39,393 nt of DNA from Lachnospiraceae bacterium (lineage in GTDB: Bacteria; Bacillota; Clostridia; Lachnospirales; Lachnospiraceae). The DNA lies in contig JAAUZY010000052.1 in assembly GCA_014804355.1 (NCBI GenBank), forward strand, positions 1-39,393, in the 5' to 3' direction. The notes under the pieces were generated by a model, which did no database searches, was not told the origin of the DNA, and was given only the letters and a program-made list of their open reading frames with translations. Of this stretch, positions 8,371 to 16,015 are shown piece after piece; position 1 is the stretch's first letter, and the number at the start of each line of letters is the position of its first letter. A program made the translations under genes and the position numbers.

Positions 8371-9258
8371 ATGATAGAGGTATTATTTGGAGATAGTGAA
8401 GCAGGCTCAATGAAGGTTGCAAAAAATACCATCATCACAAGTAAAACTGATGGCCCAACATCTGTTTGGATAGGCGGAAAAAAGAAGCCGCCGGAAAGGG
8501 AAAACTGTGGTTGGATTGAGGGAACGACAGAGGAGGTTATTTGTCTCGGTTTCTTATTGGATATTGGCGATATTAGGGAAGATGCAGGCAGTGAGTACCG
8601 TAAACATCTGATTTATTCCATGTATGTGCAGGAGCAATGGGGAAGAGACGAGGAAATGAACGCAGAGATAATGACATTATGTGATCATTATTGTTGTGAA
8701 ATGGAGCGCTTGAGGAATTATTTGGCGGATGGGGCAACAATTAGGGTATGGTACAGCGATGCACCGTATTCGAGGTGTGGATTTTATCATCTGTGTGCCA
8801 CTTTACAAAAATACCGGAATGAGATAAGTGTCGTAAAACTGCCTGAATATAAAGTCCGCTCTGATAATTCTATCATTTCTTATAAAAATTGGGGTGAAGT
8901 TGCTGCAGAAGAATTTGCCGGATTTTTAAACTGTGAAAAGAAATTGTCTAGGGAAGAAATTCGGATGTATGCTATGTTATGGAGCACTCTGCAGGAAGAT
9001 AACAGTCCTTTGCGGGCTGTCGTCAATGGGAAACTGATTGGAGTGCCGGAAGATTTTTATGATTTCCTGATTTGGAAAAGAATTACCCGACAACCGATTA
9101 AGGAAGCAAGGCTGATCGGTGATATTCTTGGGCACAATCAGCTTGGCGTAGGTGATTGGTGGTATGCAAAAAGAATAGATCACTTTATTCAAACCGGAAA
9201 AATCAGAATTGTTGAAGATTCGGAAAATAAGTATGCAAGGACAATATGTTTGGCATAG
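8371..9258 (+). CDS. DUF1835/DUF3658-like protein of unknown function
   Basis: 295 residues, soluble. The start MIEVLFGDSEAGSMK matches the opening of DUF1835 proteins, and the C-terminal part (about 195-295, with W-S-T-L-Q-E-D-N and an LR-V-V-NGKL stretch) looks like the DUF3658 module that usually accompanies it. No biochemical role is established. The ATG at 8371 is preferred because AAGGAG (8358-8363) lies seven bases upstream; an in-frame ATG at 8350 directly abuts the hydrolase stop. It is probably co-transcribed with the hydrolase and converges on the HxlR gene. Confidence 0.72.
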   Translation: MIEVLFGDSEAGSMKVAKNTIITSKTDGPTSVWIGGKKKPPERENCGWIEGTTEEVICLGFLLDIGDIREDAGSEYRKHLIYSMYVQEQWGRDEEMNAEIMTLCDHYCCEMERLRNYLADGATIRVWYSDAPYSRCGFYHLCATLQKYRNEISVVKLPEYKVRSDNSIISYKNWGEVAAEEFAGFLNCEKKLSREEIRMYAMLWSTLQEDNSPLRAVVNGKLIGVPEDFYDFLIWKRITRQPIKEARLIGDILGHNQLGVGDWWYAKRIDHFIQTGKIRIVEDSENKYARTICLA

Positions 9259-9266
9259 ATTCCGGA

Positions 9267-9617
9267 TTAGTTATTGTCGGAATGGTTGTCCCTATTGTTT
9301 TCGCCCCAAACACACAATTGATCCAAAACTTCCATCAGAGATTTACCTTTGTCGCTTAAACTATATTCAACCTTCGGCGGTATCTGAGGATATTCTTTTC
9401 TGATTATAAGCCGGTCTGCTTCCAATTCTTTCAGATTGCTGCTGAGTGTTTTGTCCGACACGTTTTTTAAATATCGCTTTAGTTCGTTGAAGCGTACAAC
9501 TTCGAACTCCATCAGGCAATAAAGGATAATCATCTTGTATTTGCCTGATATAAGTGACAATGTATAACTGAATCCTGTATCTTCAAAATTGGCTTTCTCG
9601 ATATAGTTCTTTATCAT
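9267..9617 (-). CDS. HxlR-family winged-helix transcriptional regulator
   Basis: 116 residues, the usual size for HxlR/YodB/HypR proteins. The winged helix covers about 18-100 (SLISGKYKMIILYCLM, RFNELKRYLKNVSDKTLSSNLKELE, then VEYSLSDKGKSLM). Such regulators often respond to electrophile, quinone or thiol stress and repress a neighbouring oxidoreductase. A single Cys (in MIILYCLM) lies in the first helix, close to where YodB-like proteins carry a sensor Cys, plus one near the C-terminus. The ATG at 9617 follows AGGAAAG; a longer frame to 9716 would include the promoter. It is divergent from the flavin reductase gene. Confidence 0.88.
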   Translation of the reverse strand: MIKNYIEKANFEDTGFSYTLSLISGKYKMIILYCLMEFEVVRFNELKRYLKNVSDKTLSSNLKELEADRLIIRKEYPQIPPKVEYSLSDKGKSLMEVLDQLCVWGENNRDNHSDNN

Positions 9618-9661
9618 TTTACACTTTCCTGCGGTATAGTACCTGTCAAATAAGATAGTAC

Positions 9662-9716
9662 TTGCGGTTTTTCTGTTACCTGCTACAATTATATATACAG
9701 AAAAAAGTTCTGTCAA
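9662..9716. promoter_or_regulatory. Overlapping divergent promoters with a palindromic operator candidate
   Basis: Minus strand (HxlR gene): TTGACA (9711-9716), 17 bases, TATAAT (9688-9693), a full consensus promoter. Plus strand (flavin reductase): TTGCGG (9662-9667), 16 bases, TACAAT (9684-9689), weaker. Between the -35 and -10 of the minus promoter lies the inverted repeat ACAGAA-5-TTCTGT (9697-9702 and 9708-9713). One bound repressor could therefore shut both directions. Confidence 0.65.
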
Positions 9717-9743
9717 TCCTATTCAAGAAGCGAGGTAATCATT

Positions 9744-10310
9744 ATGAGAAAGAAACTCAACATAACAGAAGGGATTTTCCCGATGCCGGTTTTGATGGTG
9801 GCAACTTACAATGAAGATGGCAGTGTTAATGTTATGAATGCGGCATGGGGCACTATGCAGGAGAGAGGCAATGTTGCTCTCAATTTGACAGAGACACATA
9901 AGACGGTAAAAAATATCAAGGCAAATGGTGCATTTACGGTGAGTATTGCTGATGCGGCTCATGTAGTTGAAGCGGATTACTTTGGTGTTGTATCAGGCAA
10001 CAATGTTTCAGATAAGTTTGAAAACAGTGGTCTTACCGCGAGTAAAGCCGAAATGGTGAACGCACCGGTGATCAACGAATTCCCGATTTGCTTAGAGTGT
10101 GAGTTTATCGAATATCAGGACGAAAAATACGGTTGCGGTGTGATTGGTAAAGTCGTAAATGTTACAGCAGATGAAAGCGTTATGGCTGGTGATAAAATTG
10201 ATATGTCTTTAGTAAACGCTATCGCATTTGACCCGTACACGCATGGCTATTATAAGGTGACAGAAAGAGTCGGCGAAGCATTCAAAGACGGTATGCAGCT
10301 CAAAAAATAG
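9744..10310 (+). CDS. Flavin reductase family protein (FMN-binding split barrel)
   Basis: 188 residues. The N-terminal half matches the flavin-reductase/flavoredoxin fold: MPVLMVATYNEDGSVNVMNAAWGT, then a stretch like LNLTETHKTVKNIKANGAFTVS, and ending with YTHGYYKV. Family members bind FMN and use it for electron transfer or quinone/nitro reduction. Placement divergent from an HxlR regulator suggests an inducible redox-stress enzyme. GCGAGG precedes the ATG. A terminator follows, so it is probably a single-gene transcript. Confidence 0.87.
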   Translation: MRKKLNITEGIFPMPVLMVATYNEDGSVNVMNAAWGTMQERGNVALNLTETHKTVKNIKANGAFTVSIADAAHVVEADYFGVVSGNNVSDKFENSGLTASKAEMVNAPVINEFPICLECEFIEYQDEKYGCGVIGKVVNVTADESVMAGDKIDMSLVNAIAFDPYTHGYYKVTERVGEAFKDGMQLKK

Positions 10311-10323
10311 TATCACTACACTG

Positions 10324-10362
10324 CAAGGTCTCTTAGCAATGAGGGGCCTTGTTTAGCGTTTT
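10324..10362 (+). terminator. Rho-independent terminator of the flavin reductase gene
   Basis: CAAGGTCTC (from 10324) pairs with GAGGGGCCTTG (ending 10351), including G-U pairs, around a loop of about 6-8 bases. A T-rich tract (TTTAGCGTTTT) follows. Confidence 0.6.
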
Positions 10363-10405
10363 CTAAAAAATATCATATTACAATAGGGATTTAGGAAGGT
10401 ATGGT

Positions 10406-11299
10406 GTGCAGATGATCGATAAAAATGAGGATATGTTTAGTATGATAACTTCCGGCTCTAAAATAGGTATCGTTTGTTGTTCAAACGGACAGAAAAAGGA
10501 ATATTCCGAAAAGATCAGGCGTTTGGAAGAAATTTTAAGATCTATTGGGCTTCAGCCCGTATTCAGCGATTATATTTATGCAAAAGAAGATGTTTTCAGT
10601 GGTACAGGTGAGGAACGTGCACGGGCGCTCATGGATTTCTATCGGGACGATGAGATAGAGGGAATTTTTGATATTTCGGGCGGCGATATCGCAAATGGCA
10701 CTCTTCCATATCTGGATTATGACGTGATAGCAGACAGCGGTAAAACATTTTGGGGATATAGTGACCTGACGACAGTAATCAATGCAATCTATGCAAAGAC
10801 CGGTAAGGCGTCGGTACTGTATCAGATACGAAATGTACTCTACGATTATGGCGCGCAGCAGATTGAAGATTTCAGGAATACTGTCATAAACCACACGGAT
10901 GATTTGTTCAGAATAGATTACAAGTTTATCTCTTCGGAAAAATCTAAAGCGATGCAGGGAATCGTTGTAGGCGGTAATATCAGATGTTTCCTGAAACTGG
11001 CAGGAACGGAGTATATGCCGGATCTTAATGATAAAATATTACTTCTGGAAAGCTATGAGGGGACGGTCGCGCGAATGGAAACATATTTATGTCAGTTAGA
11101 ACAGCTCGGAGCTTTTCGGAAAGTGGCGGGCATTTTGTTGGGAACTTTTACCGAAATGCAGGAGAAAAATGCGATGCCGTCCATAGAGACGCTCATCAGG
11201 AAGTTTGCCGGAAAAGATCTGCCGATTGCAGTAACGGGGCAGATCGGGCACGGGACGGATGCGAAAGGAATCTGGATTGGGCGGGAGTTTAGGCAGTGA
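10406..11299 (+). CDS. LD-carboxypeptidase / MccF-like peptidase (S66)
   Basis: 297 residues. The S66 catalytic set is visible: Ser119 in GYSDLT, Glu215 in LLLESYEG and His282 in IGHGTD. Family members cleave the L,D bond of murein tetrapeptides during cell-wall recycling, or inactivate microcin C-type peptide nucleotides (MccF). The lack of a signal peptide fits a cytoplasmic enzyme. The GTG at 10406 is six bases after AGGAAGG; an ATG two codons later (10412) is an alternative. It sits between two terminator/promoter units and is probably monocistronic. Confidence 0.86.
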   Translation: MQMIDKNEDMFSMITSGSKIGIVCCSNGQKKEYSEKIRRLEEILRSIGLQPVFSDYIYAKEDVFSGTGEERARALMDFYRDDEIEGIFDISGGDIANGTLPYLDYDVIADSGKTFWGYSDLTTVINAIYAKTGKASVLYQIRNVLYDYGAQQIEDFRNTVINHTDDLFRIDYKFISSEKSKAMQGIVVGGNIRCFLKLAGTEYMPDLNDKILLLESYEGTVARMETYLCQLEQLGAFRKVAGILLGTFTEMQEKNAMPSIETLIRKFAGKDLPIAVTGQIGHGTDAKGIWIGREFRQ

Positions 11300-11351
11300 T
11301 GAGTGTAATATATCAGAAGTAAAGAAAGAATGTTTAATTTAGACGATTATA

Positions 11352-11379
11352 TTTACAGAGGAAAATAGTTTGCTATAAT
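11352..11379 (+). promoter_or_regulatory. Promoter for the leader peptide and MFS gene
   Basis: TTTACA (11352-11357), a 16-base spacer and TATAAT (11374-11379). Transcription would begin near 11386, about 195 bases ahead of the MFS start, leaving room for the leader peptide and the RNA stems. Confidence 0.65.
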
Positions 11380-11410
11380 AAAAAACAAGCTGGAAAAGGA
11401 GGCATAGAAA

Positions 11411-11449
11411 ATGATGTTATGCATTGCAACAGCTCCATGCAAAGTCTGA
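11411..11449 (+). CDS. Leader peptide of the MFS exporter (12 residues)
   Basis: AGGAGG at 11397-11402 is eight bases before ATG 11411. The frame reads MMLCIATAPCKV then TGA (a second in-frame ATG is at 11414). It is too short to be a protein in its own right; the strong ribosome site and its position inside the stem-loop region indicate a regulatory leader peptide, as upstream of drug-inducible resistance genes. Its last codons (GCAAAGTCT, 11439-11447) are one arm of an RNA stem. Confidence 0.72.
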   Translation: MMLCIATAPCKV

Positions 11450-11579
11450 ACGGGCAGTGATTGCATGGAGTAGAATAACTGCTCTTAGACTTTGCGAACC
11501 GGGAAACAGTAGATAAATTGCTGCGAAGTTGATCCAATGAGATCTGCGGCAATGAAAACAGTGATAAGGAGCAAAGTCT
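11433..11579 (+). promoter_or_regulatory. Mutually exclusive stems controlling the MFS ribosome site (attenuator)
   Basis: Stem A: CTCCATGCAA (11433-11442) with TTGCATGGAG (11461-11470), a perfect 10 bp. Stem B: GCAAAGTCT (11439-11447) with AGACTTTGC (11487-11495), reinforced by GGGCAGT (11452-11458) with ACTGCTC (11478-11484). Stem C: the same AGACTTTGC can pair with a second GCAAAGTCT at 11571-11579, which begins at the last base of the Shine-Dalgarno AAGGAG (11566-11571) and ends next to the MFS ATG. A and B exclude each other, as do B and C. C would hide the ribosome site. No T-run terminator is present, so control is probably translational. Confidence 0.7.
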
Positions 11580-12905
11580 ATGAAAAACATAATAAAAAAC
11601 AAAGAATTATTCCGTACTCTTGGGGAGATGAAAACCTATCTGCTGCTGTGGAGCACCCAATCCTTTTCAGGACTTGGGAGCGCGATGACGAGTTATGCGC
11701 TCGTAATCTGGTCTTATACGCAAAAGGGATCGGCGCTTATGACAGCGCTGCTTATGGTAAGTTCCTATGCACCCTATGTGCTGCTCAGCATTTTTGCGGG
11801 AGCCCTGAGCGACAAGTGGAATAAGAAGAAAACCATGCTGGTGTGTGATACGCTGGCAGCAGTGACAACTGTGGTTATGCTGATTTTACTGCGTAATAAT
11901 GCGCTTAAGATATGGCATCTGTATCTGATTAACGGCGTAAACGGCATTATGAATACGGTGCAGCAGCCGGCTTCTGAGGTGGCGACTACACGTGTGCTGC
12001 CTAAGAAATACTACCAGCGTGTAGGAGGGCTGGGGTATTTCGCCAAGTCTTTAAATTCTATTCTGACGCCGATCATCGCTACGGCGGTTTTGGGAATTGC
12101 CGGAATGAATGCGGTTGTGGCGTTTGACCTGTTTTCGTTCGGGGTGGCGTTTATTACGCTGGCGTTCGGAATACGGATTCCGGAAAATGAGGAAGCGGGC
12201 GAGGAGCAGGAGAGACTGCTGACTTCTGCGAAAAAAGGGCTTATGTATTTGCGCGAGGAACGCGGAATTTTCGGATTGATTATGTTTCTGGCGGCGATCA
12301 ATCTGGTGGCATCTATCTATGACGCCGCTTTTCCGGCGATGATGCTGTCGAGAAACGGCGGCAGTGAGAAAACACTTGGATTGGTGAATGCGGTGATCGG
12401 CGTGACGACCTTCGGGGGAAGTGTGATTGCGTCGTTTGTGAAGACGCCTAAGAGCAGGGTGCGGGTGATTTGTAACTGCTTGTTGTTCTCCATGAGCACG
12501 GAAAATTTCCTGCTTGCTTTCGGAAGAACGCCGCTTGTCTGGTGTATCGGCGGATTCCTCGGATGGATCGCCATACCGCTTATGAGTACGAATTTGGATG
12601 CCATCATGAGGCTGCACGTGCCGGAGCAGATGCAGGGACGGGTATATTCCGTGAGAAATTCGCTGCAGTTCTTTACCATACCGGTCGGGTATTTTCTCGG
12701 CGGACTGTTGGTGGATCAGGTGTTTGAGCCGATCATGGCCATGCAGCACGAGGGTAGTATGCTGACGAAGATGTTTGGCAGCGGCAAAGGAAGCGGCGCG
12801 GCTTTTTTGTTCTTCGTGATCGCATTTGCGGGAATCGGAGTGTGTCTGTATTTTAGGCGCAATAAGGACATTTGGGCATTGGAGGCGTGCGCGGCAGAAG
12901 AATAA
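11580..12905 (+). CDS. MFS exporter, macrolide/tetracycline-efflux-like
   Basis: 441 residues with about 12 membrane segments. The N-terminal pattern (LLWSTQSFSGLGSAMTSYAL, then a loop DKWNKKKTMLVCDTLAA) matches the Mef-like branch of the major facilitator superfamily, a proton-driven drug exporter group. The exact drug cannot be told; the leader peptide suggests a ribosome-targeting antibiotic as inducer. AAGGAG precedes ATG 11580. The C-terminus ends in a short acidic tail. It shows no sign of truncation. Confidence 0.85.
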   Translation: MKNIIKNKELFRTLGEMKTYLLLWSTQSFSGLGSAMTSYALVIWSYTQKGSALMTALLMVSSYAPYVLLSIFAGALSDKWNKKKTMLVCDTLAAVTTVVMLILLRNNALKIWHLYLINGVNGIMNTVQQPASEVATTRVLPKKYYQRVGGLGYFAKSLNSILTPIIATAVLGIAGMNAVVAFDLFSFGVAFITLAFGIRIPENEEAGEEQERLLTSAKKGLMYLREERGIFGLIMFLAAINLVASIYDAAFPAMMLSRNGGSEKTLGLVNAVIGVTTFGGSVIASFVKTPKSRVRVICNCLLFSMSTENFLLAFGRTPLVWCIGGFLGWIAIPLMSTNLDAIMRLHVPEQMQGRVYSVRNSLQFFTIPVGYFLGGLLVDQVFEPIMAMQHEGSMLTKMFGSGKGSGAAFLFFVIAFAGIGVCLYFRRNKDIWALEACAAEE

Positions 12906-13019
12906 ATCTCTGAGTGCATTATATAGAAAAAAGCAACCGGAAGTTAATCTTGTTTCTGATTGCCATGGTGTGTCTGCCACTGTTTCACATTTTTTCACAC
13001 GAAAAGTCTGACATGATGG

Positions 13020-13073
13020 TAGAGAAAATGAGGTCGTGCGGCGGATATTGAAATCCATGCCGCATGACCTCAT
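13020..13073 (-). terminator. Strong hairpin terminator for the minus-strand unknown gene
   Basis: ATGAGGTCGTGCGGC (13028-13042) pairs with GCCGCATGACCTCAT (13059-13073), 14 of 15 positions, and GGAT/ATCC (13043-13046, 13053-13056) extend it inward. In the minus direction it is followed by TTTTCTCT. It starts only five bases after the stop of the gene ending at 13078. It may also stop transcripts from the MFS side; nothing else was seen in the 172 bases between these genes. Confidence 0.7.
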
Positions 13074-13077
13074 GCGA

Positions 13078-13929
13078 TTAATTGACATTTCCGGTGACTC
13101 CGCTTCCGAATATGTCCAGCGTATTGATATAGGCAGCAGCCGCCATGGCGGCGGAAATGCCTTCCGGGTTCGGTGCTGTCGGAACGGTTTTGCCATCTGA
13201 TGTGAGGAAGCTGTGCTGCCTTGCGCTGCTTAAGTATTGCTGGCGTGTATATTCTTCCCGTGCGGCAGCTTTCTGGGCGGAGTCTCTTTTTATAGCCCTG
13301 TCGACCTGTTCCTTCATCAGTTTCTTCATTCTCTTATGGCGCTTGATCCACCAGTCTTCTTCGTCGTCATCCTTGTCGGAATTTCCTTTTAACGCCGCTT
13401 TGCTGATTCCCTCGCCGTGATGTTCTTCGATGGAAGCACCGAAATGTTCGGTGATCATACTGCCGGCGTCATTGCCCCAGCCGAAGAAAGGATTGCGCAC
13501 AGAGCGGTCTTCTACGAAATAGCCGAGAATCCATGCTTCGTAGTCAGGGTCTTTGCGCATCTGCTCCCAGCCCTTATCCGAGATGGTTATGATGGTCGTA
13601 TCATTGACTCTCGTGAAATCGTAGGGAATCGTATCAAGCAGAGCATAGAAATAAGCCTGATATTCTTCCATAGTCATATCTTCGGTGGACAGGTCTGCGA
13701 CACCGTTTCTTTCTTTTACGGCCTTTCCGGCTCGTACCTGTTTGTCGACATGGGCGGCGCGGTCGGGATGTTTTCTTTTATATTCCTTGACAACACTTTC
13801 GCTCAGAGAGTCCTTGAAAGAGTTAATGGTCTGCGTGTCGGAAGACTGCGTTTTCTTCGTGGAGCCTTGCGCAGAGGTTTCATATATTGTAGTCGGCTGT
13901 TTGATGATAGTAGTATTTGTTATGCTCAT
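13078..13929 (-). CDS. Protein of unknown function
   Basis: 283 residues, not recognised. The N-terminal 45 residues are Ser/Thr/Gln-rich and probably disordered. A middle part (about 75-175) is mixed with aromatic patches (YQAYFYALLDTIPYDF, WILGYFVEDRSVRNPFFGWG). About 205-245 is strongly charged (DKDDDEEDWW then Lys/Arg-rich helix), and the C-terminus is Ala/Gly-rich. No signal peptide or membrane segment. ATG 13929 is chosen because AGTGAGG lies just upstream; the frame is open to 13980 without a better ribosome site. It diverges from the ABC-class ATPase gene and ends in a strong terminator, so it is a real, separately transcribed gene. Confidence 0.75.
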   Translation of the reverse strand: MSITNTTIIKQPTTIYETSAQGSTKKTQSSDTQTINSFKDSLSESVVKEYKRKHPDRAAHVDKQVRAGKAVKERNGVADLSTEDMTMEEYQAYFYALLDTIPYDFTRVNDTTIITISDKGWEQMRKDPDYEAWILGYFVEDRSVRNPFFGWGNDAGSMITEHFGASIEEHHGEGISKAALKGNSDKDDDEEDWWIKRHKRMKKLMKEQVDRAIKRDSAQKAAAREEYTRQQYLSSARQHSFLTSDGKTVPTAPNPEGISAAMAAAAYINTLDIFGSGVTGNVN

Positions 13930-14106
13930 ATTCATCCTCACTTCCCTATGTTTCATTGTGAATCTGCTTGCGGCAGACATGATAGCCCGCGCCCGGCGAT
14001 TGTGGACGGATTATGCAGAGCCATGCTGCCTTGCTGGTATGTTTTTCGTCAATGTTATCCGTATGTTTTAGGGGAAGGTTACGAAATGCGATTTCTGTGT
14101 TATGAA

Positions 14107-14135
14107 TTGTAGCGGAGTGAGAAATGTGCTAAGAT
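14107..14135 (+). promoter_or_regulatory. Promoter for the ABC-class ATPase gene
   Basis: TTGTAG (14107-14112), 17 bases, TAAGAT (14130-14135), about 35 bases ahead of ATG 14170 with AGAAGGAG between. Confidence 0.5.
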
Positions 14136-14169
14136 AGAGGACAGATTCAGAGAAGGAGATTGGCAGATT

Positions 14170-15903
14170 ATGAATACGGCGACAGAATTAAGAACCAAAT
14201 TAAGAAATATTGACCATAGAGGCTATCCCGCCTATAAAGAGTTAAAAGGACAGTACAATTTCGGAGATTATGTGCTCTCCATCGACCATGTGCAGGGCGA
14301 TCCCTTCGCTGCACCGTCCAGACTCTCGGTGATCGTGAGAAGAGAAAAGGCGGGATTCCCGGCAGACTACTATGATACCCACGCTAAGAGGGTTACATTG
14401 CAGGATCATCTCACGAGGCTGTTCGGCAGATGGGTGTCAGGCGGCAGCTTTCAGGCAAAAGGTTCCGGCAAGAGCGGATTGCTGTCTGTTTCCCGCTGCG
14501 GTCAGCAGGTGTTGGAGCGCACTGCGATGCGTGTGGACGCGGGAGATGTGAGGCTGCGGTTTGAGGCGGGATTTCCGGCGAACGGGCGGACGATCAATGC
14601 AAGAGAGTTGGAGAAGATGCTCTTTGACATTCTTCCTGACTGTGTGAGAAAAAGTCTTTATTATGCAAATATCGACAAAGAGAAGTTAAAGCAGGCGATT
14701 TGGTTGTGCGAGGATCAACAATATATCAGACAGTGCCTTTCCGAGAAAGGGTTCTGTGCATTTGTTGCGGATGGTTCCGTGCTACCGAGGGAAAGCGGAG
14801 TGTCGGAAAAACCGATGAAAGGGGCGGTAACCTTCCTATCACCGGAGAGTTTGAAAGTTGTTTTAAACCTTCCCCATCGGGGAGAGATTACGGGTATGGG
14901 TATCCCTAAAGGAATCACTTTGTTCGTAGGCGGCGGTTATCACGGTAAGTCAACGATCTTACAGGCATTGCAGAATGGAGTATATAACCATATAGCGGGG
15001 GATGGCAGAGAGTTTGTGATTACGGACAGTACGGCATTTAAGCTGCGTGCCGAAGACGGACGGAGCATCACAGGGGTAGACATATCCCCTTTTATCAAGA
15101 ATCTGCCGAATAAAAAAGATACGGTACATTTCTCCACAGAGGATGCCAGCGGCAGTACGTCACAGGCGGCTAATCTGATGGAAGCGCTGGAGAGCGGCAG
15201 CGAGCTGATTCTGATTGATGAAGATACATCGGCAACGAATTTCATGGTGCGGGATCAGTTAATGGCACAGGTGATCACGCCCGGGGAGGAGCCAATCACG
15301 CCTTTTATAAACAGGGTGCGGGGTATGTATGAAGATTTAGGCGTATCTTCCGTTATTGTGGCAGGAAGTTCCGGTGCGTTTTTCCATATGGCGGATACGA
15401 TCATTCAGATGAAAGAGTACGTGCCCATCGATATTACAAAGCGGGCGAAGCAGGCAGCGGAGGCATATGACAAAGCGGCAGCGGACAAATCAGCAGAGGA
15501 TAAAGAGACAGGCAGCAAGGCGAGCGCGGAATTTCCTGAATTCAACAGACACCGTTGCCCGTCACCGGATATGGCGCTTAAAAAAGAAGACCGCATCAAG
15601 ATTAAGACTATGGGAACCAGCGAACTGTCCCTTGCGAAAGAGAGCGTGGAACTGCGCTATTTAGAACAGCTCAAAGATCAGGAGCAGACGGCGGCGCTTG
15701 CCTATCTGTTGAAATTTGCGGAGCTTAAGCTGATGGATGGAAAGAAAGATATAAGGCAGATCGGTGACTTCCTGGAGGGGCAGCTTGATGGGAAAGGGCT
15801 TGAAAGTCTCTTTGAACATGGAGATGTGTCGGCTCAGCTTGCAAGACCAAGGAAACAGGAGATTATGGCCTGCATTAACAGATACAGGAGACTGAAGATA
15901 TAG
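14170..15903 (+). CDS. ABC-class P-loop ATPase (PF09818 / MRB1590 type)
   Basis: 577 residues. An N-terminal domain of about 240 residues (RGYPAYKELKGQYNFGDY, FPADYYDTHAKRV) precedes the P-loop GGGYHGKST (254-262, K260). A Walker B-like ELILIDEDTSATNFM follows near 345-359, with D350-E351. The family was annotated from sequence as predicted ABC-class ATPases; trypanosome MRB1590, a member, binds RNA. The bacterial role is unknown. No membrane segments, so it is not a transporter subunit. A Lys/Ala/Asp-rich linker (about 425-460) and a helical C-terminal domain follow. AGAAGGAG precedes the start. Confidence 0.82.
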   Translation: MNTATELRTKLRNIDHRGYPAYKELKGQYNFGDYVLSIDHVQGDPFAAPSRLSVIVRREKAGFPADYYDTHAKRVTLQDHLTRLFGRWVSGGSFQAKGSGKSGLLSVSRCGQQVLERTAMRVDAGDVRLRFEAGFPANGRTINARELEKMLFDILPDCVRKSLYYANIDKEKLKQAIWLCEDQQYIRQCLSEKGFCAFVADGSVLPRESGVSEKPMKGAVTFLSPESLKVVLNLPHRGEITGMGIPKGITLFVGGGYHGKSTILQALQNGVYNHIAGDGREFVITDSTAFKLRAEDGRSITGVDISPFIKNLPNKKDTVHFSTEDASGSTSQAANLMEALESGSELILIDEDTSATNFMVRDQLMAQVITPGEEPITPFINRVRGMYEDLGVSSVIVAGSSGAFFHMADTIIQMKEYVPIDITKRAKQAAEAYDKAAADKSAEDKETGSKASAEFPEFNRHRCPSPDMALKKEDRIKIKTMGTSELSLAKESVELRYLEQLKDQEQTAALAYLLKFAELKLMDGKKDIRQIGDFLEGQLDGKGLESLFEHGDVSAQLARPRKQEIMACINRYRRLKI

Positions 15904-15919
15904 AAAGTAATACTGACCG

Positions 15920-15972
15920 TTGTTAACCAAAATAAAAATATGGTTGACAACATGTGCCCTTCATGCTAAGAT
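15920..15972 (+). promoter_or_regulatory. BirA operator overlapping the bioY promoter
   Basis: TTGTTAACC (15920-15928) and GGTTGACAA (15942-15950) form the inverted repeat bound by biotin-loaded BirA in Firmicutes. The right half contains the -35 TTGACA (15944-15949); after 17 bases comes TGC-TAAGAT with -10 at 15967-15972. Binding would block the polymerase when biotin is plentiful. Confidence 0.88.
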
Positions 15973-16015
15973 AGCTTCGTCAACAGCAGAATGATCGGAT
16001 TATGTGGAGGAAGTT

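Noticed and set aside
9259..9283. ATTCCG/CGGAAT pair at the junction of the DUF1835-like and HxlR genes as a terminator
   Set aside because: Short stem, no T-tract on either strand, and it overlaps the HxlR coding end.
12051..13196. Long open frame (381 residues) antisense to the MFS gene
   Set aside because: It lies opposite a clear MFS exporter, is rich in His/Arg/Gln/Ser as expected from reversed codons, matches no family I know, and runs through the terminator hairpin at 13028-13073.
13417..14112. Open frame of 231 residues opposite the unknown minus-strand gene
   Set aside because: Composition is Cys/Phe/Arg-rich and irregular, no ribosome site, and the opposite strand has a proper start, ribosome site and terminator.
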